The position numbers were made by a program, and so were the translations under genes. The notes under the pieces were generated by a model, which saw only the letters and a program-made list of their open reading frames with translations, had not been told where the DNA came from and did not search any database. A stretch of 12,288 nucleotides of DNA from Oscillospiraceae bacterium (GTDB taxonomy: Bacteria > Bacillota > Clostridia > UMGS1883). Of this stretch, positions 1 to 6,537 are shown in pieces (the stretch's first letter is position 1; each line of letters starts with the position of its first letter). Location of the stretch: assembly GCA_022508735.1 (NCBI GenBank), contig JAFLUQ010000008.1, positions 17,357 through 29,644 on the forward strand, given 5' to 3'.

Positions 1-689
1 ACTCCAGAAACTATTATGCTACGGGCACTCACAAAACTGTTTTATCGGGAACAGACAGGCAGGAGGTGTATTTTGGTTGCCCAAGTGGTCCCTATTCAAA
101 CAAGTTCAATTATCTGGATATAAAAAATAAACCCGGCACTATTGCGTTTTTGACCGGTGCAGTGATAAATGTATCATTGTCACAGCCGGGCGGGGCGTTA
201 ATAATAAACCCGGAATATGTAACTCTCGACGGCAGACCGGCTTTTAAGGACATGGGGGAGCTTAATCCTGTTATAAACCGCATGGTTGGTAATGCAGAAA
301 ATGTAATTCCCACATGGAAAGATGTTGAAAAATATAATGTCGAGGGTGGGAAAAAGAAAAACTCCTATAGGATCAGGGAAATATCTATCAAAGATACTTC
401 AGGTGAAAGCATAGACGAAATTCCGCAGGATGAGGAAGCATTGGTAACTGTTGAAGTAGCAAAAGTATCTGAAAACTCCGAGGATGGCTATGTTATCATT
501 GCGGTTTACGGGAGCGACGGCGCGCTGCTCAACATGGGGCACTCTCAGACCGTGTTTGAAGATAACGTCTTTATGAACTATTTTGATTTTAACATCCCTG
601 CGCTGTCTGATGAGGTAGGTGAAATTAAGGCCTTTGTATGGCAGAGCCTTGAGGATCCGCAGCCTCTGGCCGAGAGCAAAACTTTTTAA
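1..689 (+). CDS. C-terminal part of a secreted beta-repeat surface protein (5' end outside window)
   Basis: The reading frame is open from the first full codon (base 3), so a GTG at 66 is internal and the gene begins outside the window; 228 residues are visible, ending in TAA. The first ~90 residues contain a segment of the type GTHKTVLSG-x-D-R-Q-E-VYF followed by FNYLDI, which resembles beta-solenoid-like repeats of clostridial surface proteins (recalled resemblance, not a search). After a lysine-rich linker (GGKKKNSYR) comes a ~95-residue all-beta domain from about IREISIKD to the end, finishing with AFVWQSLEDPQPL. This is the kind of C-terminal module found on secreted carbohydrate-active and adhesin-like proteins of gut Clostridia; the lyase at 2146-6192 ends in a comparable one. 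There are no membrane segments, sortase motif or SLH repeats in the visible part. It is convergent with the antiporter gene. Function is unknown; an adhesin or a polysaccharide-degrading enzyme are both possible. Confidence 0.75.
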   Translation, partial: SRNYYATGTHKTVLSGTDRQEVYFGCPSGPYSNKFNYLDIKNKPGTIAFLTGAVINVSLSQPGGALIINPEYVTLDGRPAFKDMGELNPVINRMVGNAENVIPTWKDVEKYNVEGGKKKNSYRIREISIKDTSGESIDEIPQDEEALVTVEVAKVSENSEDGYVIIAVYGSDGALLNMGHSQTVFEDNVFMNYFDFNIPALSDEVGEIKAFVWQSLEDPQPLAESKTF

Positions 690-725
690 TTGGTGGTCAT
701 AATATACGGTTGTGATGTAAAATAT

Positions 726-761
726 ACGAGGTGCAGCAGGCAAATGCCTGCTGCACCTCGT
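726..761. terminator. Perfect inverted repeat between convergent genes, likely bidirectional terminator
   Basis: A 17-bp perfect stem (726-742 with 745-761; arm ACGAGGTGCAGCAGGCA) around a two-base centre lies 36 bases after the stop of the upstream + gene and 31 bases after the stop of the - strand antiporter gene. The flanks are T-rich on each exit side (TCTTTACTATTAATTT on +; TATATTTTAC on -), though neither has a long uninterrupted T run. Its position between two converging genes supports use in both directions. Confidence 0.75.
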
Positions 762-792
762 CTTTACTATTAATTTATATGATAAACTGCTG

Positions 793-1983
793 TTATAGAA
801 TTTTCTTGCCCGGCCGTAACAGCTTTTTATATGTAAGCTCAATGAGGAAGGCTCCGAGGGGCGCGGTTATCAGAATTGCCATGGCGGCTACCGTAAGCAC
901 GATTTTTCCGCAGCTGAGCCCCATTGCAAGCGGCACTCCGCCGATGGCTGCCTGAACTGTCGCCTTTGGCATATACGCGAGCATACAGAACAGCCGCTCT
1001 TTAAATGTCAGCTCAGTGCGCATCATGCAAAGGAACACGCCTAACATTCTGAAGCACAAAACGCCGAATATTAAAGCTATCGCCGGAGCAGCCGCGACTG
1101 TTACGTAACTGATGTCGACTGATGCTCCAACCAATATAAACAAGAGAATTTCCGCACCGACCCACAGCTTGTTGAACTTCAGTGACAACCGCACAGAAAC
1201 GTCCTTGCTGAATTTTTGCACAGCTATTCCGATGAACATAATTGCAATGAGTGCCGAGAATGTGATAATGCCGGTGATGCTATCCTCGGCGGCAACAAGA
1301 ATGAAGGATATGCTGAGGAAGATAATGACCTTCGCCGTATCGCGAATATGCACTTTTGTAAAGAATTTTGACAGCAGAAATCCCACAAACAGGCCTATCG
1401 CAATGCCCAAAAAGATTGAAACAGGAATATTCACAAAGCTCATCACGGAAATCTGCTCGCCCTGAGCAAGCCCGGTAAACGCCGCAAAAAGTACGATCAC
1501 GAAAACATCATCTACCGACGCTCCGGCTAAGATGAGCTGAGGAATGCTTTTATCCGTTCCGTAGCCCTCATCGATAAGCTTTATCATTTTAGGCACAATC
1601 ACCGCCGGTGACACCGCGCCGACAACTGAGCCTATTACGGCGGCTTCAAGAACAGACACGTCGAACAGCCGCGGCGCAAGCAGCACCATTCCTATGATCT
1701 CAAGGGTCGCCGGAACAAAGCACATAAGCACCGCGGGGCGGCCGACCTTTTTCAAATCACTTATATTTAAAGTGAGTCCGGCCCTTGTCAGTATAATGAT
1801 CAAAGCGATTTTTCTGATGTCGGCAGAGATATTTAATATTGACGCGTCTATAAGGTTCAGCACATACGGGCCCAGAATAACGCCTGAAAGCATCATTCCG
1901 AGCAGGCTCGGCAATTTCAGCTTTCTGCATATCCAGCCCGAAAACATTCCTGCAAGTAACATCATGGAAATACTTAATAACAT
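793..1983 (-). CDS. CPA-family cation:proton antiporter under fluoride riboswitch control
   Basis: A 396-residue polytopic membrane protein, a usual length for the Na+/H+ exchanger domain (PF00999-type), with about 11-13 hydrophobic segments across residues 1-385. Family marks: LTRAGL near residue 65, the G-A-V-S-P-A break in a mid-membrane helix (122-127), and the paired ion-binding acids in GASVDD (D158, D159). A conserved-looking PKATVQAA stretch lies at 339-346. There is no C-terminal TrkA-N/C regulatory domain, unlike KefB/KefC. The start is ATG 1983 with GGAGGG at 1989-1994, five bases away. The gene is monocistronic. Its leader is a fluoride aptamer with an overlapping terminator, so expression should rise when fluoride is high. 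Cation:proton antiporters are among the gene classes known to follow fluoride riboswitches, so a role in fluoride tolerance is inferred; the transported ion (Na+, H+, or F- directly) cannot be read from sequence. Confidence 0.9.
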   Translation of the reverse strand: MLLSISMMLLAGMFSGWICRKLKLPSLLGMMLSGVILGPYVLNLIDASILNISADIRKIALIIILTRAGLTLNISDLKKVGRPAVLMCFVPATLEIIGMVLLAPRLFDVSVLEAAVIGSVVGAVSPAVIVPKMIKLIDEGYGTDKSIPQLILAGASVDDVFVIVLFAAFTGLAQGEQISVMSFVNIPVSIFLGIAIGLFVGFLLSKFFTKVHIRDTAKVIIFLSISFILVAAEDSITGIITFSALIAIMFIGIAVQKFSKDVSVRLSLKFNKLWVGAEILLFILVGASVDISYVTVAAAPAIALIFGVLCFRMLGVFLCMMRTELTFKERLFCMLAYMPKATVQAAIGGVPLAMGLSCGKIVLTVAAMAILITAPLGAFLIELTYKKLLRPGKKIL

Positions 1984-2000
1984 ATCGACCCTCCATTATG

Positions 2001-2050
2001 AAAAAAGGCTGATGCTTCCGCGTTAAATAATCGCAGAAGTCATCAGCCTT
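2001..2050 (-). terminator. Riboswitch-controlled intrinsic terminator
   Basis: On the - strand the arm AAGGCUGAUG (2050-2041) pairs perfectly with CAUCAGCCUU (2014-2005). The stem is continued by ACUUC against GAAG with a one-base bulge and then by a further GCG/CGC-rich part around a loop of about nine bases. It runs into six U residues (2006-2001), just upstream of the GGAGGG ribosome binding site of the antiporter gene. The 5' arm overlaps the aptamer's conserved GCUGAUG and pseudoknot strand, which is the expected switch design. Confidence 0.9.
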
Positions 2051-2093
2051 GAAAGCGGTTTTAGTGAAATCACTATGGGAGAACTTCATTCCC
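2005..2093 (-). promoter_or_regulatory. Fluoride (crcB-type) riboswitch with expression platform
   Basis: Read on the - strand, the leader RNA has P1 GGGA (2093-2090) with UCCC (2080-2077), closing the loop AUGAAGUUC. It then has an optional short hairpin AGUG-AUUU-CACU (2074-2063), then AAAACC. The next stem is G2056-C2055-U2054 with G2048-G2047-C2046, and then the conserved GCUGAUG followed by ACUUC (2040-2036). The loop bases GAAGU (2087-2083) are fully complementary to ACUUC, giving the pseudoknot that defines this class. The order and bases (GG-x-AUG-x-x-GUUC-x-CC ... AAACCGCU ... GGCUGAUG) match the B. cereus and P. syringae crcB aptamers as I remember them. GGCUGAUGACUUC is also the 5' arm of the terminator, so the ligand-bound fold and the terminator exclude each other: an ON switch with fluoride. 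The predicted transcription start (about 2096) places the aptamer three bases from the 5' end. Confidence 0.92.
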
Positions 2094-2103
2094 TTTAAAA
2101 GTA

Positions 2104-2132
2104 ATTATACAACAGTTTTATCAATTTGTCAA
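2104..2132 (-). promoter_or_regulatory. Sigma-A promoter of the antiporter/riboswitch transcript
   Basis: On the - strand, TTGACA (2132-2127) and TATAAT (2109-2104) are both perfect consensus boxes separated by exactly 17 bases. The expected start is A2096, immediately before the riboswitch. The -35 box lies only 13 bases past the stop codon of the lyase gene. Confidence 0.93.
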
Positions 2133-2145
2133 TGGGTTTATCAGA

Positions 2146-5100
2146 CTATTTTTTTAATGAAACCGGAGGAGCAAACGGAGCTAAGCTCTCATTCCACGCA
2201 TACAGCGTCACGGATATGCAGTCGCTCTCAAGCTTGATATTCACTTCGTTTTTGCCGCCGGAAAAAGTGCTTTTCTTAACGGAAATAAGCTCTCCGTCGC
2301 TGTTACACTGCGCGGCATAGAGTGATATTTCACCAAAGCAAATTGCGGTTAGGGTGCTGCCGGTGATCACAGCGCTCACGATACCGGGTTCATAAACTAC
2401 GTTGGCCGCAATAAAATTGGAAATTGAGAATTTGCCGCCGGCAACTCCGTCTCCGCCGAGCAGATAGAGCCTGCCTAAGGCCTTTGCCGCTGGGGCGTCG
2501 GTGCGGAAGGCGTAATTAGACGCAAGGGTATATGTCTTGCCGCTTTCGTCGGTCAGCGTGGCACTGTATGTTTTTGTTTCAATATTGCCGTCGATATGTA
2601 TGTGATATTTTTGACCTGCGGTATATCTGATCTGCTCCGCTGCTGCAAAGGCGGTGCCGTTGCGGGCCTTTATGAGGCCGTCGCCGCCAAGCTGCAAGGC
2701 TATATTAAGGCCGCTGTACCAAGTGGCGGCAGCATCTGCGAGGCCGATGACTCCGTCAGCGGCCTCATATGGAATGAGGTCGAAGTCGGCCGTAAATTCG
2801 CCGGACACAGGCTCAAAATCGTGGGAAACAAAGCTTCCGCCCGCATTTGATAGCCAGATCTCACTTTCATCGGAGCTGAGAGTAACGTTGTCAAGCAATA
2901 CGCAGCCCCAATTATAGGTAGTAAAGGATATGTCGCCAATGGGAGTGAGGGAGATCGGGCAGTCCTTTTCGAATATCTCACCGCCGGGAAACGTGAGCTT
3001 AAGGTGTAAATTGCCGCCAAGTGCGTCTATTTCCGCGTCAAGGGCGGTCCAGCGCTGGGCATCGTCCATATCGGCATATTTGTGAATGAGCTCACCGTCT
3101 TCACTGTCAAAATGAAGTGATGTTGTGTCACGGTCGTAGAACAGAGCTACCTCACTGCCGATGCGGAGCATTGCGTCATCGCCGCCGCGTTCGCGAAGTA
3201 ATCCGTTATAGTTAGAATACATCTTCGGCATGGAGAAATCATAGTGGAGCTTGCCGCTGTGTACGGCTCCTTTTCCGGAGATGGTATAGACGGTTCTGGA
3301 GTCGCCGTTTGCAGCCATGGAGATGAATTTCCCGTCGTAAGCATTGAGTCCCCAGCTGTTTCTAATGGAGGAGTGACGCAGGTTCGCTCCTGCCGCAAAG
3401 GCATAGCGGCCCGAGGAAACGCTGAGGGTAGTATTGCCGACTTTCCTGCTGCCGCCCTGCCAGCTGATATTTTCAAAGGAGTGGAAATAGTCGCCGTCAA
3501 GGTCGATGATGTTGTTTTCGTCGGGAACCTTGGGAGCGTCAAGCACGCCGCTTTCTATGGAAATGGCCGCCTCAAAGGGCATCGGGCTGTATTTAACGAC
3601 TGTGATGTTCGGCTTCTTGGAACGCTCGTCAAATTCGTCATTGTCGCCGCTGAGATAGAAGCCGATGTGCGGCGGCTGATTATAGAACTCGTTCTGCCAT
3701 GCTATGGACTGGCGGTACTGAGAGTCGTGCATAAGAGTGTAGACCTTGTTTTCCGTATATATAGGGCTGACAAAGACCCTCAGGGCCTTATAGTCCTCTC
3801 TCACGGCAATGAGTTCCTCTCTCCAGTCGCCTATGATATCCGCCGTCAGGGCCGGGGTGGACTTGGTTGTGTTTATGGTCTCGCTGTCCCAAGCCCGGAA
3901 TATTTCTTCCATACGACCGGTCTCCTTGTTATATGAAGAAATATAAGGGGTGTTGTCGTCGCCGGATGTAGTGGCATCAAGCAGCTCGTCATAGGTGTCG
4001 CCGTCCCAGAAGATGCGGAAATTATAGCTCTGACCGCTGAGGTTGGTTTCACTGAAATTTTTTCCGCCATTGTTCTGGTAGGTTCCGGCACCCCATATCT
4101 GATAGTAGCCGCCGGCACCAACGTTGGCCATAACTCCGCGGCCGGTGTCACCGCTGCCGTCCCAGTGACCGAGAGTCTCGCCGGTGGCGGCGTTGTAGAC
4201 CGACATGCCGTAAGGCGCTTCCTCATGAACGGTCATAAACTCCAAGCCCGGCGTCGTGGGGTCATAGTTGCCCAGGTGCAGAGCGTCGCCGTGACCGCGG
4301 CCCGAGGTCCAGAGGGGAGTCAGGTCGTTGTCGAGGCAAAGTCCGCCGGTGATGATCTCGTCAAGCCCGTCGCCGTCAACGTCACCCACGCTGATATTGT
4401 GGTTGCCCTGACCGATGTATTTTTCATTGCCTGAAACGTAGCCCGGCTTTCCGGCGCGGGTGTCAAAGCTGTATTCCAGCTTGAGACGGTTGTTTTCCAC
4501 ACGGAAGGCCGCCACTCCGGTCCTTCCGGGACCAACCTTTGACTGGCCGGGATAGATACCGCGCCACAGTACTATATAGGGGTGAACGCCGTCAAGATAG
4601 GCGGGAACGTCGAAGTATTTTTCGCTCCTGTGACCGTAGTCGTCGCCCCATACATTAAAATCTTTGCCGTCGCCGCGGGGAATGGGGTAGTATACGGTGT
4701 CGAGGGCCTTGCCGTTTCTGCCGTCAAAGATAGTATAGAACTCCGGACCGTCAAGAACGGTGCCGTTGGAATTGCGGTAATCGCGGTTGTTGTCGGTATT
4801 CCTTATGCTGTCGATCAGAGAAGCCTCGGAAACATAATGTCCTGTTCCGTCCTTACTGCCGGGGGCGGTCTTTGCCGCTATCTCCGCAATGCCGTCGCCG
4901 TTGTAGTCGTATACTGAGAACACGTTTTCAGTGTTGCAGCGAATGTTGACGCCTAAGTCTATGCGCCAGAGCACGGTGCCGTCCAGCTTATAGGCGTCTA
5001 AGATGAGGCTGCCGGTGTAACCGCCTTGACCGGCGTGGATGCGCGGAGCGTCCCAGCGCTGGATTATCTCTAACTCTCCGTCGCCGTCAAGATCTCCGGC

Positions 5101-6192
5101 CGAAGCGTCCCACGGAGCATATTCTGCCACCCCACCGTCAGGCAGCTTTGCCGGGGCGGGCTGAGAGAGGGGAATGTCAAAATAATTTTCACCGCTTATA
5201 AAAGCTGTTTTAGTATCGCACTGCTCGCCGCCTACGGGAGCAACAGTGTATTCGTCCTCCATTGTGCCGTCGGGGTCTATATAGTTGGTGGTATCGCTGA
5301 CGGTGGCTATGAGCTCGCCGCCGCGGTATACCTCGTAGGCGGTATCGTATTCCTCGGTGCCTAAGAGGCGCCATGAGAGATAAATTCCGTCGGCTGTGTT
5401 CATAACGGCCAGACCTCTGTCTAAATATTCCATATATCTATGTGGCTCTTTGACGTTTTCGTACTTACCGGCGAAAATTTTCAGATCGCCGAAGCCGGCG
5501 GGCACGTTTTCACCGCCAAACTGCACGAAGGCGCGAATGGCTCCAAGGCCGTCATTAAAGCGGGCCGCGTCGGTGCTGCCCTCATAGGCCGCAGTCCAGC
5601 CGTTGTTATAGACCTGATATATGTATTTCAGTCTGCCGTCTTCACGCAGCAGGAATATCCTTACGGGTGTTCCGTTCCCGTTAAAAAGCGCGGTGCCGTA
5701 ATCGTCCTTATCCTGATTTTCGGCGGTGCAGGGCATGATTCCCTGCACGCTGTATTTGAATTTGAGAAATTCCTTGCCGGAGGTGTTCGTACTGTCGCCG
5801 AAAAATGTATAGATATGCTCGTTCTCGTTTCTGTTGTTCTGAAGCTCGGAGAACGACAGGAAGGACAGCACCACAAAATCGCTGTTTTCAGCGTTGGTAG
5901 CTGTTGATATTTCTTTGTTAAGCACCAGATTTCCGCCGCCGGTGAAGTCGGCAGTCCTGCTGAACTGCAGATAGTTTACTCCGTCCCGGTTCGCTAAGCT
6001 CATGCCGTTTTCAAAGGCCGGTTCCCAGCCCCAGTCGGCCAGTGACTCACCCATAGAACCGTCGAATACCGGCTCTCCGCAAGCTTCAAGAATGCGGCTC
6101 AGGTCATAGCTGCTGCCGGCGGCAAGAGCCGCATTGGCAAACAGCGAGACAAACAGCGCCGCCGAAATGAGTAGTGCGGTCAATCGTTTCAT
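2146..6192 (-). CDS. Secreted multidomain rhamnogalacturonan lyase, PL11 family
   Basis: Cleaves the rhamnose-galacturonate backbone of pectic rhamnogalacturonan I by beta-elimination, outside the cell. ATG 6192 is chosen over ATGs at 6213 and 6207 because GGAGGG (6200-6205) sits seven bases upstream; this gives 1348 residues with a clean signal peptide (MKRLTALLISAALF..., cut after ALA at 24). Domains: N-terminal beta-sandwich, probably carbohydrate-binding (about 30-245). Then the PL11 core (about 253-870), starting with the family's EYLDRGLAV and SWRLLGTE. The core holds three DxDGDG-like calcium loops (DLDGDG ~367, DYNGDG ~429, DVDGDG ~604), GHGDALHLG (~633) and YRQSIAWQNEFYNQPPH (~826-842). 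Two LamG/CBM-like beta modules (about 897-1110 and 1113-1265) and a small C-terminal beta domain (about 1268-1348) follow. B. subtilis YesW is roughly half this length, so the extra modules are notable. No transporter or second lyase is adjacent. Exo or endo action cannot be told from sequence. Confidence 0.95.
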   Translation of the reverse strand: MKRLTALLISAALFVSLFANAALAAGSSYDLSRILEACGEPVFDGSMGESLADWGWEPAFENGMSLANRDGVNYLQFSRTADFTGGGNLVLNKEISTATNAENSDFVVLSFLSFSELQNNRNENEHIYTFFGDSTNTSGKEFLKFKYSVQGIMPCTAENQDKDDYGTALFNGNGTPVRIFLLREDGRLKYIYQVYNNGWTAAYEGSTDAARFNDGLGAIRAFVQFGGENVPAGFGDLKIFAGKYENVKEPHRYMEYLDRGLAVMNTADGIYLSWRLLGTEEYDTAYEVYRGGELIATVSDTTNYIDPDGTMEDEYTVAPVGGEQCDTKTAFISGENYFDIPLSQPAPAKLPDGGVAEYAPWDASAGDLDGDGELEIIQRWDAPRIHAGQGGYTGSLILDAYKLDGTVLWRIDLGVNIRCNTENVFSVYDYNGDGIAEIAAKTAPGSKDGTGHYVSEASLIDSIRNTDNNRDYRNSNGTVLDGPEFYTIFDGRNGKALDTVYYPIPRGDGKDFNVWGDDYGHRSEKYFDVPAYLDGVHPYIVLWRGIYPGQSKVGPGRTGVAAFRVENNRLKLEYSFDTRAGKPGYVSGNEKYIGQGNHNISVGDVDGDGLDEIITGGLCLDNDLTPLWTSGRGHGDALHLGNYDPTTPGLEFMTVHEEAPYGMSVYNAATGETLGHWDGSGDTGRGVMANVGAGGYYQIWGAGTYQNNGGKNFSETNLSGQSYNFRIFWDGDTYDELLDATTSGDDNTPYISSYNKETGRMEEIFRAWDSETINTTKSTPALTADIIGDWREELIAVREDYKALRVFVSPIYTENKVYTLMHDSQYRQSIAWQNEFYNQPPHIGFYLSGDNDEFDERSKKPNITVVKYSPMPFEAAISIESGVLDAPKVPDENNIIDLDGDYFHSFENISWQGGSRKVGNTTLSVSSGRYAFAAGANLRHSSIRNSWGLNAYDGKFISMAANGDSRTVYTISGKGAVHSGKLHYDFSMPKMYSNYNGLLRERGGDDAMLRIGSEVALFYDRDTTSLHFDSEDGELIHKYADMDDAQRWTALDAEIDALGGNLHLKLTFPGGEIFEKDCPISLTPIGDISFTTYNWGCVLLDNVTLSSDESEIWLSNAGGSFVSHDFEPVSGEFTADFDLIPYEAADGVIGLADAAATWYSGLNIALQLGGDGLIKARNGTAFAAAEQIRYTAGQKYHIHIDGNIETKTYSATLTDESGKTYTLASNYAFRTDAPAAKALGRLYLLGGDGVAGGKFSISNFIAANVVYEPGIVSAVITGSTLTAICFGEISLYAAQCNSDGELISVKKSTFSGGKNEVNIKLESDCISVTLYAWNESLAPFAPPVSLKK

Positions 6193-6222
6193 TTTGTTTC
6201 CCTCCATTAACATATTTATTTT

Positions 6223-6251
6223 AGTATATCAAATCGCAAACACAATGTCAA
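6223..6251 (-). promoter_or_regulatory. Sigma-A promoter of the PL11 lyase gene
   Basis: On the - strand, TTGACA (6251-6246) and TATACT (6228-6223) lie 17 bases apart, 31 bases before the start codon. The 33-base element at 6257-6289 begins five bases upstream of the -35 box, where an activator would be expected to bind. Confidence 0.85.
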
Positions 6252-6256
6252 CGAAA

Positions 6257-6289
6257 TGTCACAAATTCAAATAATTTGTTAACAAAATC
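6257..6289. promoter_or_regulatory. Candidate regulatory element, copy A (upstream of lyase promoter)
   Basis: This 33-base stretch starts TGTCACAAA and ends ACAAAATC. It matches 9803-9835, upstream of the GH43-like gene, at 27 of 33 positions by direct alignment. It contains an ACAAAT...ATTTGT dyad. A second TGTCA lies 11 bases to its left (6246 and 6257), one helical turn apart. The region is AT-rich, so chance similarity is not excluded. Confidence 0.4.
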
Positions 6290-6450
6290 TATGGTCATCT
6301 AAAAAAATCCTTATAAAACCCACTGTTATCGCATTTTGAAGGCTTTTACTCAATATGATAAAAATCTATATTTATTTATATATAATTTGGAATATTCACA
6401 GCAGCAATAAACAATTTTGTTTATTATGTATTATGTTTTTTTATATCACA

Positions 6451-6466
6451 GTACAAAATTTTGTAC
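6451..6466. promoter_or_regulatory. Perfect 16-bp palindrome, candidate operator of the PolC-like gene
   Basis: GTACAAAATTTTGTAC is a perfect palindrome. It lies 11 bases upstream of a TATAAT (6478-6483), so it covers the position where a -35 box would be; no good -35 hexamer is present there. The right half continues as TTTTGTACACAA, which recurs at 9820-9831 before the GH43-like gene. A DNA-binding site for a dimeric regulator is inferred; no known consensus was recognised. Confidence 0.45.
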
Positions 6467-6477
6467 ACAATAACAAG

Positions 6478-6483
6478 TATAAT
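6478..6483 (+). promoter_or_regulatory. Tentative -10 box of the PolC-like gene
   Basis: TATAAT, 54 bases before the chosen start codon, would give a leader of about 45 bases. The -35 region is poor and is occupied by the palindrome at 6451-6466, which would suit activator-dependent or repressed expression. Confidence 0.5.
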
Positions 6484-6537
6484 AAAATAAGCTTAGGTAT
6501 GAATTTGACGATTAAATTTGAAAGGATGAAAAAAATT

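Larger units (their letters stand above)
6193..6537. other. Divergent AT-rich intergenic region between lyase and PolC-like genes
   Basis: This 345-base region separates two diverging genes. It carries the lyase promoter (6223-6251), the 33-base candidate element (6257-6289), the perfect palindrome at 6451-6466 and a tentative -10 box for the polymerase gene (6478-6483). Between about 6290 and 6440 I see only AT-rich sequence, no hairpin or coding signal. The polymerase frame is open back to an ATG at 6355, but the translated stretch is a run of I/Y/K/N residues typical of non-coding AT-rich DNA and has no ribosome binding site. Confidence 0.7.

Noticed and set aside
1757..2089. 110-codon frame starting in the antiporter leader on the - strand, as a leader peptide
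   Set aside because: Its start and first ~30 codons lie in the fluoride aptamer and terminator, and it then runs through the antiporter gene in another frame. The RNA structure explains the sequence, and the putative ribosome binding site is two bases from the ATG.
2001..2093. Sodium, lithium or manganese riboswitch ahead of the antiporter
   Set aside because: Considered because of the gene product, but the pseudoknotted GG-x-AUG...GUUC-x-CC plus GCUGAUG pattern is that of the fluoride class.
3244..3936. 230-codon frame on the + strand inside the lyase gene
   Set aside because: Antisense shadow of a GC-rich coding region; no ribosome binding site, no family resemblance, and the opposite strand is a clear PL11 protein.
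6190..6213. Lyase start at ATG 6213 or 6207
   Set aside because: These precede or overlap the GGAGGG site; ATG 6192 is correctly spaced and begins a standard signal peptide.
6246..6261. CcpA cre site around TGTCAACGAAATGTCA
   Set aside because: The right half falls two bases out of step with the cre consensus; better read as two TGTCA motifs, one of them part of the -35 box.
6355..6537. N-terminal extension of the PolC-like protein from ATG 6355
   Set aside because: It has no ribosome binding site, a biased I/Y/N/K composition and overlaps the palindrome and -10 box; AAAGG lies before ATG 6538.
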